A DNA stretch of 64,000 bases from JAFECT01 sp035551675 (GTDB taxonomy: Bacteria > Pseudomonadota > Alphaproteobacteria > Caulobacterales > Caulobacteraceae): NCBI GenBank assembly GCA_035551675.1, contig DASZMV010000030.1:1-64000 (forward strand), read 5' to 3'. Each line of letters starts with the position of its first letter. Within the stretch, counting starts at the first letter, position 1. A program made the translations under genes and the position numbers. This document shows positions 45,669-56,044 of the stretch, piece after piece. A model generated the notes under the pieces. It searched no databases and was not told the DNA's origin. It worked only from the letters and a program-made list of their open reading frames with translations.

Positions 45669-45773
45669 CAGAGCGGTTTCCGGCGAAGTGGAAACCGGTT
45701 CGCCGTCAGAAACCGCGACCAAGCAACAATCTAGGGCGCCGCTCTGATTCAATCAGAGCGAACAGCGCTCTAG
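45669..45773. repeat. GAGCGGTTTCC/TCTGATTCAATCAGA repeat
   Basis: About 105 bases with the well-known parts GTGGAAACCGGTT, TCAGAAACCGCG and the perfect palindrome CGCTCTGATT-C-AATCAGAGCG (45740-45760). The final CGCTCTAG contains the stop of the cupin gene (45770-45772). It is a mobile-type repeat common in many alphaproteobacteria. The rest of the 212-base gap shows no gene. Confidence 0.75.
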
Positions 45774-46252
45774 GCCGTCGCCGGCCGGGGCGGGGTGGTG
45801 ACTGCGGCCGCCTTGCGGGTCCTCTGGAACCGCCGCAGGCCGGACTTGTCGACCAGCTTGCGCAGCACCCTGAGCGGCAGGGCGAAGAAGAAGGGCGCCG
45901 GCTCGCGGAAATAGGCGATCTTGCGGACCTCATTCTCGATCACCCAGACGCAGGTGGTCCCCGCCTGGAAATAGACCGTATCGCCCGACCCGCAGACCCG
46001 CGTGCCGCCCTCGTCGAAGTGGAGGGTCATGCCGCCCTCGATGATCTGGCAGATCTCGTCCTCGTCGTAGAACCAGCGGAACGAGCCTGCCGTGCAGTGC
46101 CACAACAAGGTGATCTGAAGCTTGTCCTCGCTCAGGAACAGCACCGAATTGCGCGCGACCGGATCGCCCGCCAGCACGTGCCGCGCCGAGATCGGCGCCG
46201 GCTTGTAAACGGCGTTGTCGCCTGCCTTGGCGACGATGATCTTGGCCGTCAT
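45770..46252 (-). CDS. Cupin-domain protein
   Basis: 160 residues. Cupin_3-like beta barrel: WHCTAGSFRWFYDEDEICQIIEGGMTLHFDEGG (motif 1) and GDTVYFQAGTTCVWVIENEVRKI (motif 2). The first motif has Glu/Asp but not the full His set, as in ureidoglycine-aminohydrolase-like cupins with a modified metal site. The last 40 residues are basic and Pro/Ala-rich and probably disordered. Function unknown. Confidence 0.78.
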   Translation of the reverse strand: MTAKIIVAKAGDNAVYKPAPISARHVLAGDPVARNSVLFLSEDKLQITLLWHCTAGSFRWFYDEDEICQIIEGGMTLHFDEGGTRVCGSGDTVYFQAGTTCVWVIENEVRKIAYFREPAPFFFALPLRVLRKLVDKSGLRRFQRTRKAAAVTTPPRPATA

Positions 46253-46429
46253 GAACGCCTCCCCCAGAGGACTCTAGCCAGTGGACATGAACGCAGTGGA
46301 CTCGGGAACGCCTACGCTTTGACGGAGCCGGTTCCGTTGCCCACGGTCCAACCCTCGCCACCGTATCCAGCCCGATTTGACCTAATCGGGCGTTAAGGCT
46401 CCCCGGACGCCACGCTGCGCCGCAGATGC

Positions 46430-47431
46430 TCAGGCCAGGAAAAGCCGCCCGAGGAAATACAGCCCCGCCGCGATCAAGCCCGCCGCCGGCATGGTCACCA
46501 CCCAGGCGACGACGATGCCGCGCGCCACGTTCCAGCGCACCGCCGAGGCTCGCCGCGCGGCGCCCACGCCGACGATGGCGCCGGTGATCGTGTGCGTGGT
46601 CGAGACCGGAATCCCGAGGTTGGTGAACAGGAACAGCGTCATCGCGCCGCCGGTCTCGGCGCAGAATCCCTGCATGGGCGTGAGGCGGGTGATCTTCGAG
46701 CCCATGGTGTGCACGATGCGCCAGCCGCCCCACAGCGTGCCCAGCGCCATCGCCGCCTGACAGCACAGCACCACCCACATCGGCACGTGGAAATGCCCGC
46801 CGCTGAGACCGTGCGCGAAGAGCAAGGCGGCGATGATCCCCATGGTCTTTTGCGCGTCGTTGCCGCCATGGCCGAGCGAGTAGAGCGACGCCGAAAGGAA
46901 CTGCAGGGTCCGGAACACCCGGTCGACCCGCGCGGGCGCCACCTTCACGAAGATCCACGACACCGCGAGAATGAGCAGAAGCGCCAGTACGAAGCCGAGC
47001 GCCGGCGACACCACGATGGCGCCGATGGTCTTGCTGACGCCCTGCCAGACGATCGCCGACGTCCCCGCCTTGGCGATCCCCGCGCCCAGCAGCCCGCCCA
47101 CCAGGGCGTGCGAGCTCGACGAGGGAATACCCCCGGCCCAGGTGATCAGGTTCCACGCGATCGCGCCGCCGAGCGCGCCGAAGACCACCGCGTCGTCGAC
47201 GATATGGACATCCACAATGCCCGAGCCGACCGTCGAGGCCACGTGCAGGCCGAACACCAGAAAGGCGATGAAGTTGAAGAACGCGGCCCACACCACCGCC
47301 CAGCGCGGCGACAGCACGCGCGTCGACACGATGGTGGCGATCGAATTCGCCGAATCGTGAAGTCCGTTCAGGAAGTCGAAAATAAGCGCGACGGCGACCA
47401 GGCCCGCCAGCAGCAGCGATGGCCCATCCAT
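46430..47431 (-). CDS. Pit-family inorganic phosphate transporter
   Basis: 333 residues with about ten membrane helices. The PiT signatures FLNGLHDSANSIATIVSTR near 25 and GHGGNDAQKTMG near 195 carry the paired Asn-Asp sites for H+ (or Na+) and phosphate. The DUF47 partner gene is 16 bases upstream on the same strand, which is the standard Pit arrangement. It takes up phosphate (as metal-phosphate) at moderate affinity. Confidence 0.92.
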   Translation of the reverse strand: MDGPSLLLAGLVAVALIFDFLNGLHDSANSIATIVSTRVLSPRWAVVWAAFFNFIAFLVFGLHVASTVGSGIVDVHIVDDAVVFGALGGAIAWNLITWAGGIPSSSSHALVGGLLGAGIAKAGTSAIVWQGVSKTIGAIVVSPALGFVLALLLILAVSWIFVKVAPARVDRVFRTLQFLSASLYSLGHGGNDAQKTMGIIAALLFAHGLSGGHFHVPMWVVLCCQAAMALGTLWGGWRIVHTMGSKITRLTPMQGFCAETGGAMTLFLFTNLGIPVSTTHTITGAIVGVGAARRASAVRWNVARGIVVAWVVTMPAAGLIAAGLYFLGRLFLA

Positions 47432-47447
47432 CAGAGTAACGAGGCCA

Positions 47448-48089
47448 TCAAATGTGCTCGACCAGGATGCCGCTCAGCTGGTCGGCCACGTCCTCGTAAC
47501 GGTCCATCACCTTCTCCAGGTGATCGTAGATGTCCGAGGTGACATAAAATCCCATGGGGTCCTGGCGCTGCGCCCGGAAGGCGGCGGTCAGGCCGTTGTT
47601 GTGCACCTCGTCCGCCTGGCCCTCGAGCCGGATGATCTTTTCGGTGAGCGCCGTCAGCTTTGTTCCGTTACGGCCCAGGTCGCGCAACAACGGCACCGCA
47701 TCGGCGGTCACCTTGGCCGCGGCCGAGATCAGGGCGCCCATCTCGCGCATGTTCGGTTCGAAGGTCGTGACCTCGAACAACCGGGTGGCGCGGGCGGTCT
47801 TCTGCATCTGGTCGATGGCGTCGTCGAGCGAGGTGGTCAGGCCCTGGATATCGCCGCGGTCGAAGGGCGTGATGAAGGTGCGCCGGACCGCCAGCAGCAC
47901 CTCGCGCGTCACCTGGTCCGCCTCCGACTCCAGCCGGTTGATCTCGGTCGACCAGTGCGGCACCGCCTCGCCGCCCTCCAGCATGCGCTCCAGCGCGGCC
48001 GCGCCTTCGACCAGCAAGGCCGCGTGCTGTTCGAAGAAATCGAAGAACCGCGCCTCCTTGGGCATCAGTTTCTGGAAGATGTCGAACAT
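47448..48089 (-). CDS. DUF47 Pit accessory protein
   Basis: 213 residues, all helical, PhoU-like. The opening MFDIFQKLMPKEARFFDFFEQHAALLVEGA and the repeated three-helix units match DUF47 (Pit accessory). It lies directly upstream of the transporter gene and probably controls it. PhoU-like proteins bind metal clusters, and the E..D..E pattern in the helices is compatible with this. Confidence 0.9.
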   Translation of the reverse strand: MFDIFQKLMPKEARFFDFFEQHAALLVEGAAALERMLEGGEAVPHWSTEINRLESEADQVTREVLLAVRRTFITPFDRGDIQGLTTSLDDAIDQMQKTARATRLFEVTTFEPNMREMGALISAAAKVTADAVPLLRDLGRNGTKLTALTEKIIRLEGQADEVHNNGLTAAFRAQRQDPMGFYVTSDIYDHLEKVMDRYEDVADQLSGILVEHI

Positions 48090-48244
48090 GGCCCGCCCCG
48101 CCGCGTCCGCGTACGGACGATGTCCGGTCCTTACCCCGCCGGCTGCGGCGCGTCTCGCAATATTCTCGCCCTTGGGCGAAGGTTGCGCGGACGCCGCACC
48201 GCCCTTTCGCGAGCGGGCGGGAACCGAATAGATTGCGGCTCACT

Positions 48245-49300
48245 ATGGAAACTCCGGCGCCCCCGCAACGCATCGACACCCCCGCCGCCTGGCGCGCCGC
48301 CGATCTGCGTCCGGACGAATGGGCCCACGCCCTGACGCCGGCCGAGATCGGTGAGATCGAAACCGCAGCGACGGCGCTGGTCGCGCGCGGCGCCGACCTC
48401 GGCTCTCTCACCGCCGGCGATTTCCCGATCCCGACCCTCGCGCCGCGCCTGAGCGCCATCCTCGATCACGAGGTTCTGAACGGCCGCGGTTTCGCGGTGC
48501 TCTCAGGTTTGGACCCGTCGCGCCTGACGCGAGCGGAGAATGCGGCCGCCTTTGTCGGGCTCGGCGCCCATCTCGGAAATCCGCGGCCGCAGAACGCCAA
48601 GGGCCATCTGCTCGGTCACGTGAAGGACCTCGGCCGCTCCAGCGACGATCCGACCGCGCGCATCTACCAGACCAACGAGCGTCAGACCTATCACACCGAC
48701 TCCGCCGACGTGGTCGCCCTGATGTGCCTGCAGCCGGCCAGGCGCGGCGGCCGCTCCAGCCTGGTCAGCTCGGTCGCGATCTACAACGCGATGCGCCAGG
48801 CGGCGCCGGACCTCGCGCTCACCCTGTTCGACCCGATCGAAACCGATCGCCGCGGCGAAGTCGCTGACGGCGAGCGTCCCTATTTCACCATCCCGGTGTT
48901 CAACTGGTTCGAGGGCCGCTTCGCTGGCATCTTCCAGCGCCAGTACATCGACTCCGCGCGCCGCTTCGACGGCGTCGCGCCGCTGACCGACAAACAGCGC
49001 GCCGCGCTCGACCTGTTGGAGGCCCTGGCCAACGATCCTCAATTCCACATCGAGATCGACTTCCATCCCGGCGACATCCAGCTGGTGAACAACCACGTCC
49101 TGTTCCACGACCGCACCGCCTTCGAAGACTGGCTCGAACCCGCGCGCCGCCGCCACCTCCTGCGCCTCTGGCTCGCGCCGTCGAACGCGCAACCCTTACC
49201 CCCGATATTCTCGGAACGCTTCGGCACGGTCACCCCCGGCCAACGCGGCGGCGTCACCGCCCCGCGCGAAATCTGGAACGTCCCGCTCGAAGCGGAGTAA
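48245..49300 (+). CDS. TauD/TfdA-like 2-oxoglutarate dioxygenase
   Basis: 351 residues from the ATG at 48245; a TTG 12 bases upstream is an alternative. Fe(II) ligands: HTD in YHTDSADVVAL near 155, with the distal His in ARRRHLLRLWL near 310 and the Arg for 2-oxoglutarate after it. The sequence NERQTYHTDSADVVALMCLQPA is typical of the TauD family branch found in aromatic and alkylsulfonate metabolism. The substrate is unknown. A repeat arm begins nine bases after the stop. Confidence 0.86.
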   Translation: METPAPPQRIDTPAAWRAADLRPDEWAHALTPAEIGEIETAATALVARGADLGSLTAGDFPIPTLAPRLSAILDHEVLNGRGFAVLSGLDPSRLTRAENAAAFVGLGAHLGNPRPQNAKGHLLGHVKDLGRSSDDPTARIYQTNERQTYHTDSADVVALMCLQPARRGGRSSLVSSVAIYNAMRQAAPDLALTLFDPIETDRRGEVADGERPYFTIPVFNWFEGRFAGIFQRQYIDSARRFDGVAPLTDKQRAALDLLEALANDPQFHIEIDFHPGDIQLVNNHVLFHDRTAFEDWLEPARRRHLLRLWLAPSNAQPLPPIFSERFGTVTPGQRGGVTAPREIWNVPLEAE

Positions 49301-49308
49301 GGAAAGAT

Positions 49309-49436
49309 TGCCCACGAAAAACACGAAAAGGGCTAATCGCCCCGCGTCGCAGACGCGCTTCAATCGATGGCGCTCCGCGCGGGAGATTCGCGCCGGAAAC
49401 GCTAACTGTTCGTGCTTTTCGTGTTTTTCGTGGGCA
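49309..49436. repeat. Perfect 22-base inverted repeat (CCCACGAAAAACACGAAAAG type)
   Basis: The left arm is at 49309-49330 and the right arm at 49415-49436; they match over all 22 bases. The 84-base spacer is unrelated to the arms. The element lies between two convergent genes, and the right arm is inside the 3' end of the symporter gene. Similar arms are seen near 51290 and around 58416-58634. Confidence 0.8.
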
Positions 49437-50697
49437 ACTCTTTCTCTTGCTCCGTTGACTTCCACCGCCCCGCCCAAACGGTGACCGCCAAATCCGCGGT
49501 GACATTCCCTAACGTCCGCGCGAAGTCGAGGATCGGTTCGACCGACAGCAGCAGCGGCAGGATCGCGATCGGCAGGTTCATCGCGATGCACAGCGGGATC
49601 AACACCGTCGCGAACGCCACCGAACTCGCCACCCCAACCCCGGCGAGCGACATCAACGCCGCCAGACCCACGCTGATCAACAGCTTCGGCAGCGGAATCG
49701 CAACGCCGTACACCCCCGCCACATAGAGCACGATCGCCATGGTCGCCGCGGGATTGGTCGCGCGGAACAGCGCCACCGCCATGGGAGTCACCAACCCGCG
49801 AATCCGTTCCGGCACGCCGAGCGTCTCGGCGCCCTGCAACATCACCGGCAGGGTCGCAATCGACGACTGGGTCGACAGCGCCATCAGCTGCGACGGCAGA
49901 AACGCCGCGAACAGCTTCAATAACGGCGTGCGCGAAAACAACGCCAGCGCCATCGCCGGCAGGGCGCCGATCAGGCAGACGACCGAGACCAGGATCGCGT
50001 ATTGCCCCAGCGTCGCGGCGACGCCCAGGCCCACCCGCGCGCCGATCGACAAGGCGAGAAAGAACACGCCCACGGGCGCGGCGATCAGGACCCAGCCGAC
50101 GATGGTCAGCATGGTCGCCTGCACCGCCTCGAAGAACCCGGCCAGCGACGCGCGCCGCTCGCCGGTCTGCCGCGTCGCCGCCAGGCCGAACACCAGGGCG
50201 AACACCACCAAGGGCGCCATCGCGCCGTCCGCCGCCGCCTTCACCGGGTTCACCGGGATCAGGCTCGAGATCCAGTCCGACAGCGTCGCCTGCGCCGGAT
50301 GCGGCGCGCCGACGCCGGCCATCTGCCGCATCGCCTGCGCGACCGGCGCCGAGATCGGCCACACGCGCAACGCCCCCGACGCCGCGATCGCGCCCAGCGC
50401 CGCCGACGCCAGCAACAAAACCGCGAAGGTCACCACCGTCCGCGCCGCATTGCCGCCGCCCTGCACCACGTCGGCCGATCGCGTCACGCCGACGAACACC
50501 AGGGCGAACACCAGGGGCACGATGGTCATGCGCAACGCTGCCAGCCACGCGCCGCCCAGCGCATTACCCAATCCCGCGGCGGAGGCGCGCCAGTCTATTC
50601 CCAGCGCATTGGGCGCAAACCAATCGATCCCGGCGCTCACCGCCAGGCCCAGGGCCATCCCCGCCAAGATCCGCGGCGCCAGCGCGTTCAGGTTCAT
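49402..50697 (-). CDS. Dicarboxylate/amino acid:cation symporter (DAACS)
   Basis: 431 residues with the multi-helix DAACS/GltP-like fold: LSTQSSIATLPVML near 290 is the Ser-rich hairpin, and ATNPAATMAIVLYVAGVYG and SVGLAALMSLAGVGVASSVAFATV follow. Such carriers import C4-dicarboxylates, glutamate or aspartate with H+ or Na+. The final 19 residues (KSTEQEKELPTKNTKSTNS) are atypical for the family and are encoded by a palindromic repeat. The original end was probably near WAGRW. Confidence 0.87.
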   Translation of the reverse strand: MNLNALAPRILAGMALGLAVSAGIDWFAPNALGIDWRASAAGLGNALGGAWLAALRMTIVPLVFALVFVGVTRSADVVQGGGNAARTVVTFAVLLLASAALGAIAASGALRVWPISAPVAQAMRQMAGVGAPHPAQATLSDWISSLIPVNPVKAAADGAMAPLVVFALVFGLAATRQTGERRASLAGFFEAVQATMLTIVGWVLIAAPVGVFFLALSIGARVGLGVAATLGQYAILVSVVCLIGALPAMALALFSRTPLLKLFAAFLPSQLMALSTQSSIATLPVMLQGAETLGVPERIRGLVTPMAVALFRATNPAATMAIVLYVAGVYGVAIPLPKLLISVGLAALMSLAGVGVASSVAFATVLIPLCIAMNLPIAILPLLLSVEPILDFARTLGNVTADLAVTVWAGRWKSTEQEKELPTKNTKSTNS

Positions 50698-50807
50698 GCC
50701 CTTGGGATACGCGCGCCCGCGCGGTCAGGGCAAAGGCTTTTCCGCGCCGGTTGCGCCGCGTCCGCGGCTCTGCTCTTTCTCGCGCCGAACTTTAGGAGGG
50801 AATCGCC

Positions 50808-51215
50808 ATGGCCCACTGGCTGGTGAAATCCGAGCCCGGAACCTGGTCCTGGGACCAGCATCAAAAGGGGGGCGACGACGCCTGGACCGGCGTGCGCAAT
50901 CACCAGGCCAAGCTGTACCTGGCGGCGATGAAGAAGGGCGACCCGGTCCTCTTCTACCACTCCGGCGACGACAAGGCGGTGGTGGGCGTGACGAAGGTGG
51001 TCAAGCCCGCCTACCCCGACCCGACCGACGCGACCGGCAAGTTCGTGGCCGTGGACCTGAAGGCGTCGAAGGCGCTGAAGCACCCGGTTCCGCTGACCGC
51101 CATCAAGGCGCAGAAGGCGCTCGCCGACATGGTCCTGGTAAAAAACTCCCGCCTGTCGGTGCAGCCGGTCACCGACGCGGAGTGGGAGAAGATCGTGAAG
51201 ATGGGCGAGAGCTGA
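50808..51215 (+). CDS. EVE-domain protein
   Basis: 135 residues with the full EVE fold: MAHWLVKSEPGTWSWDQ and GVRNHQAKLYLAAMKKGDPVLFYHSGDDKAVVGV. EVE proteins are related to PUA/YTH domains and are thought to bind modified bases in DNA or RNA. AGGAGG lies six bases upstream of the start. It is a single gene, divergent from the symporter. Confidence 0.9.
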   Translation: MAHWLVKSEPGTWSWDQHQKGGDDAWTGVRNHQAKLYLAAMKKGDPVLFYHSGDDKAVVGVTKVVKPAYPDPTDATGKFVAVDLKASKALKHPVPLTAIKAQKALADMVLVKNSRLSVQPVTDAEWEKIVKMGES

Positions 51216-51282
51216 TTCCCGGCGGGCCGGTGGTCCGACGATCAGGATTGAACGAGCCGACGGCTCGCACGGAAGCGCGACG

Positions 51283-51401
51283 CCATTCCTTGCTCGTGTG
51301 GTTCGTGTCGTTCGTGGACAATCTTCTCTAGCGACCGAAGAAGTTGAGATGCGACGGCCGCCCCGTCACCGCGGGCTCCGCGCTTCTCTGCGTCCTCTGC
51401 G
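51283..51401. repeat. Mixed fragment of two palindrome families
   Basis: TGCTCGTGTGGTTCGTGTCG around 51290 resembles the CACGAAAAAC family. CGCTTCTCTGCGTCCTCTGC (about 51379-51398) is a single right arm of the CGCAGAGG family seen at 36391. No matching left arm is present. The fragment ends at the stop of the CoA-transferase gene (51402). Confidence 0.55.
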
Positions 51402-52595
51402 CTAATCCGGCGCAACTGGATCCACCAGCACCTTCCGTTCGCGCAACCCCGCAATCTCCCCGTCCGTAAACCCCCAGTCGCGCAAGACCTCGTCGTTGTG
51501 CTCGCCGGCGCCCGGCGGCGCGCCCTGGATACGGCCCGGCGTCTGCGAAAACCGCGGCGCGGGCGCGGGCTGGACGACCCCGCCGCGTTCGACGAAGGCG
51601 TCGCGCGCGCGGTTGTGCGCATGCGACGGCGCCTCGTCGAGCGACAGCACCGCCGCCGCGCAGACGTCCTTGCCGGCGAGCGTCGCTTCCCAATGATCGC
51701 GCGTTTCGCGCGCGACCGCCGCGGCGATTTCCTCGCGCAACCTGGGCCAGGTTTCAGGCGTCATGTAATCCGCAACGGCGGCGATACCCAGCGCCTGTTG
51801 CATCGCGCCGAAGAACTGCGGCTCGAGCGGCCCCAGCGACAACCACTTGCCGTCGCGGCATCGATAGACGTCGTAAAACGGCGCGCCGCCGTCGAGGAAG
51901 TTGCTGCGCCGCCCATCGCGCCACAGCCCCGCCGCCTTCAATCCGTAGATCGGCGCCATCAGGGTCGCGGCCCCGTCGGTCATCGCCGCGTCGATCACCT
52001 GGCCCTTGCCGGTCTCGCGCGCGCTGATGATCGCCGCCAACAGCCCGAAGGCCAGAAACATCGCGCCGCCGCCATAGTCGCCCACCAGGTTGAGCGGCGG
52101 AACCGGCCGTTCCTCCGTTCCGATCGCGTGCAAGGCGCCGCTCAGCGCGACGTAGTTGATGTCGTGGCCGGCGCTCTGCGCATAGGGGCCGTACTGTCCC
52201 CAGCCGGTCATGCGCCCATAAACCAGCCGCGGATTGCGCGCGAGCGCCACGTCGGGCCCGAGACCCAGCCGCTCCATCACGCCCGGACGAAACCCCTCGA
52301 ACGCCGCATCCGCCCGTTCCATCAGGCTGAGACACGTCTCCACCGCGGCCGGCTGTTTCAGGTCGAGCGCCAGGCTGCGCCGCCCGCGCCCCGTCACGTC
52401 GTACGCGTCCGCCGGCCCGCCCGGCCACCCATTTGACGACCGCCCCGGCCGATCGATGCGGATCACGTCCGCGCCCGCGTCGCTCAACATCATCCCGCAG
52501 AACGGCCCCGGCCCGATCCCCCCGAACTCGACCACGCGCACCCCCGCGAGAGGGCCGGAGCGGCGTCGGGCATGTGAAGGGTCAGTCGGGTCCAC
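51402..52595 (-). CDS. CaiB/BaiF CoA-transferase, alpha-methylacyl-CoA-racemase-like
   Basis: 397 residues. Opening GPLAGVRVVEFGGIGPGPFCGMMLSDAGADVIRIDRPG and GHDINYVALSGALHAIGTEERPVPPLNLVGDYGGGAMFLAFGLLAA match the racemase branch (AMACR) of family III CoA-transferases, including the Gly-rich loop and the INY segment with active-site residues. It would epimerise the 2-methyl group of branched-chain acyl-CoA. It is divergent from an acyl-CoA synthetase, which could activate its substrates. Confidence 0.83.
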   Translation of the reverse strand: MDPTDPSHARRRSGPLAGVRVVEFGGIGPGPFCGMMLSDAGADVIRIDRPGRSSNGWPGGPADAYDVTGRGRRSLALDLKQPAAVETCLSLMERADAAFEGFRPGVMERLGLGPDVALARNPRLVYGRMTGWGQYGPYAQSAGHDINYVALSGALHAIGTEERPVPPLNLVGDYGGGAMFLAFGLLAAIISARETGKGQVIDAAMTDGAATLMAPIYGLKAAGLWRDGRRSNFLDGGAPFYDVYRCRDGKWLSLGPLEPQFFGAMQQALGIAAVADYMTPETWPRLREEIAAAVARETRDHWEATLAGKDVCAAAVLSLDEAPSHAHNRARDAFVERGGVVQPAPAPRFSQTPGRIQGAPPGAGEHNDEVLRDWGFTDGEIAGLRERKVLVDPVAPD

Positions 52596-52711
52596 GGCGA
52601 TCCTCGATGTCTTGTCCGCCGACTATCGCGGTTTCCGCCGCCGCAACCAAGCGGTCTGGTCGTCGCCGCCGGTTCCGGATAGGAGTCCATCGATCCGCTC
52701 GGAGACGAACG

Positions 52712-54397
<1,686 letters not shown>

Positions 54398-54505
54398 CGG
54401 CGAGGGACGCAGTGCGCTCGCCCTTCGTTCCTGAAAGACCGCCGTGGCGCGTCAGTGACGTGCGCGCGTTCAATGCCTCATCGACACCGCCAGCGTGAAG
54501 GTACG

Positions 54506-54778
54506 TTAGTCCTCCAAGCGCTTGAGCAATTGGCCGGCGATGCCGATGGCGTGGCCCGCGCGTAGGGCCGGATCTTCGGGGTGTCCGGCGAGGTCACGAA
54601 TGGATTGCAGTCCATCTTTGGCGATGTCGATCTTGCCGTTGAGCTTTTGGATGTGCTCAAGCGCCGCTTTCAACTGCTTGGCGAAGCGATCGTGGTCAGG
54701 ATCGCCGCGCCAGCCCCCGACCTTGCGCTCGTGCCATTCCTTCAGGGCTTTGAGATGATCTTCTTCCCGCGATGGCAT
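54506..54778 (-). CDS. Small protein of unknown function
   Basis: 90 residues from the ATG at 54778 (MPSREEDHLKALKEWHERKVGG), with GGGGGGAA eight bases upstream. An ATG 33 bases earlier adds MVALALWGEQS and is less likely. It is a charged helical protein (GDPDHDRFAKQLKAALEHIQKLNGKIDIAKDGL) with no signal peptide. I recognise no family. The frame is open much further upstream through the tRNA, but that part is not coding. Confidence 0.6.
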   Translation of the reverse strand: MPSREEDHLKALKEWHERKVGGWRGDPDHDRFAKQLKAALEHIQKLNGKIDIAKDGLQSIRDLAGHPEDPALRAGHAIGIAGQLLKRLED

Positions 54779-54909
54779 CGACTGTTCCCCCCAAAGCGCC
54801 AATGCAACCATAGCGGTTGACGCACGGGCGCCTAGGGCCTCGACCGACGCGCATGTGGACAGCCGCCCCGGTGGGGCGTGGCGAGGTTTTGCGATGTCTG
54901 GAAGTTCAC

Positions 54910-54984
54910 TGGAGCGGGCGAGGCGATTCGAACGCCCGACCCCAACCTTGGCAAGGTTGTGCTCTACCCCTGAGCTACGCCCGC
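54910..54984 (-). tRNA. tRNA-Gly (GCC anticodon)
   Basis: 75 bases with the CCA end encoded (54912-54910). The acceptor stem is GCGGGCG/CGCCCGC, and the anticodon stem-loop is CAACC-TTGCCAA-GGTTG with GCC as the anticodon. The D arm (GCTCAGGGGTAGAGC) and T arm (TTCGAAT loop) are normal. Confidence 0.97.
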
Positions 54985-55000
54985 ACTCCGTGAGGGGCGG

Positions 55001-55030
55001 CTTATAGGCGAGGGGGGAGGGGGCGGGCAA
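55001..55030 (-). promoter_or_regulatory. tRNA-Gly promoter
   Basis: On the minus strand TTGCCC (55030-55025) and TATAAG (55006-55001) are 18 bases apart. The start would be about nine bases further on, some ten bases before the tRNA. The C-rich sequence after the -10 box resembles stringent-control discriminators. Confidence 0.6.
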
Positions 55031-55203
55031 GCCCCCTTTGCCTCGATGCGGCGTCCTGGACAATTCCTTCTGCGGCCCAGGTTGCCCCGGATCGCGCGTT
55101 CTTGTATTGTTCCGATTTTTACGCGAGCGGGAAAGCGCAACCGGACGGGCGCGTTTCGGCCGTAAATACGGTTGAAATACGGTGCGATGGTCCTCCGGCG
55201 GCC

Positions 55204-55986
55204 CTAGCGCGGGGCCATGCGGATGGCGCCGTCGAGGCGAATGCACTCGCCGTTGAGATAGAGGTTGCGGCACATCTCCAGGACCAGGGAGGCGTACTCC
55301 TCCGGGTGGCCCAGGCGCTTGGGGAAGGGGACCTGGGCGGCCAGGGCCTGCTGCACGTTCTCGGGCATGCCCGCCATCATCGGGGTCATCATGATCCCGG
55401 GCAGGATGGTCATCACCCGCACGCCCTCGGTCATCAGGTCGCGCGCGATCGGCAGGGTCATGGCGTAGACGCCGCCCTTCGACGCCGAATAGGCGGCCTG
55501 GCCGATCTGGCCGTCCTGGGCCGCGACCGAGGCGGTGGAGACGATCAGGCCGCGCTCGCCGTCCTCGAGCGCCGGCAGGGTCAGCATGCCCGCTGCGGAC
55601 TTCGACAGACAGCGGAAGCTGCCGATCAGGTTGATGCGGATGACCCGTTCGAAGGCGGCCATGTCGTGGCCGCGGATTTCGCCGGTATCCTTGGCGCGGC
55701 TGACGGTCTTCTGGCCGATGGCGATGCCGGCGCAGTTGACCAGCACCCGCTCCTGGCCGTGCGCGGCGCGGGCCTTGGCCAGGCCCGCATCGACGCTGTC
55801 GTCCGAGGTCACGTCGACGTTGCAGAACAGGCCCTTGATCTCGGCCGCCACGGCTTCGCCCCGTTCGGCGTTCATGTCGAAGATCGCGACCTTGGCCCCC
55901 TGGGCCGCCAGCGCGCGGGCGGTGGCTTCGCCGAGGCCCGAGGCCGCGCCGGTGACGATGGCGGAAACGGATGCGTCGAGTTTCAT
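55204..55986 (-). CDS. SDR, 3-hydroxyacyl-CoA dehydrogenase (HSD10) type
   Basis: 260 residues. TGAASGLGEA at 12-21, NCAG at 84-87 (Cys in place of Asn is typical of HSD10), Ser153, Tyr166 and Lys170 (YSASK). The segment QVPFPKRLGHPEEYASLVLEMCRNLYLNGECIRLDG is the family's C-terminus. These enzymes oxidise (S)-3-hydroxyacyl-CoA or 2-methyl-3-hydroxybutyryl-CoA in isoleucine and fatty-acid breakdown. It is read away from the tRNA and divergent from the DUF1232 gene. Confidence 0.87.
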   Translation of the reverse strand: MKLDASVSAIVTGAASGLGEATARALAAQGAKVAIFDMNAERGEAVAAEIKGLFCNVDVTSDDSVDAGLAKARAAHGQERVLVNCAGIAIGQKTVSRAKDTGEIRGHDMAAFERVIRINLIGSFRCLSKSAAGMLTLPALEDGERGLIVSTASVAAQDGQIGQAAYSASKGGVYAMTLPIARDLMTEGVRVMTILPGIMMTPMMAGMPENVQQALAAQVPFPKRLGHPEEYASLVLEMCRNLYLNGECIRLDGAIRMAPR

Positions 55987-56044
55987 GGACGGGCCTTCGC
56001 TGTCGGAGTCATGATGGGATGGTTATGCGGCGGAGGGTTTAGCG

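Noticed and set aside
54506..55273. A 255-codon minus-strand frame that covers the small unknown gene and the tRNA
   Set aside because: The upstream part runs through tRNA-Gly and its promoter, so it cannot be a coding sequence. Only the last 90 codons from 54778 are supported.
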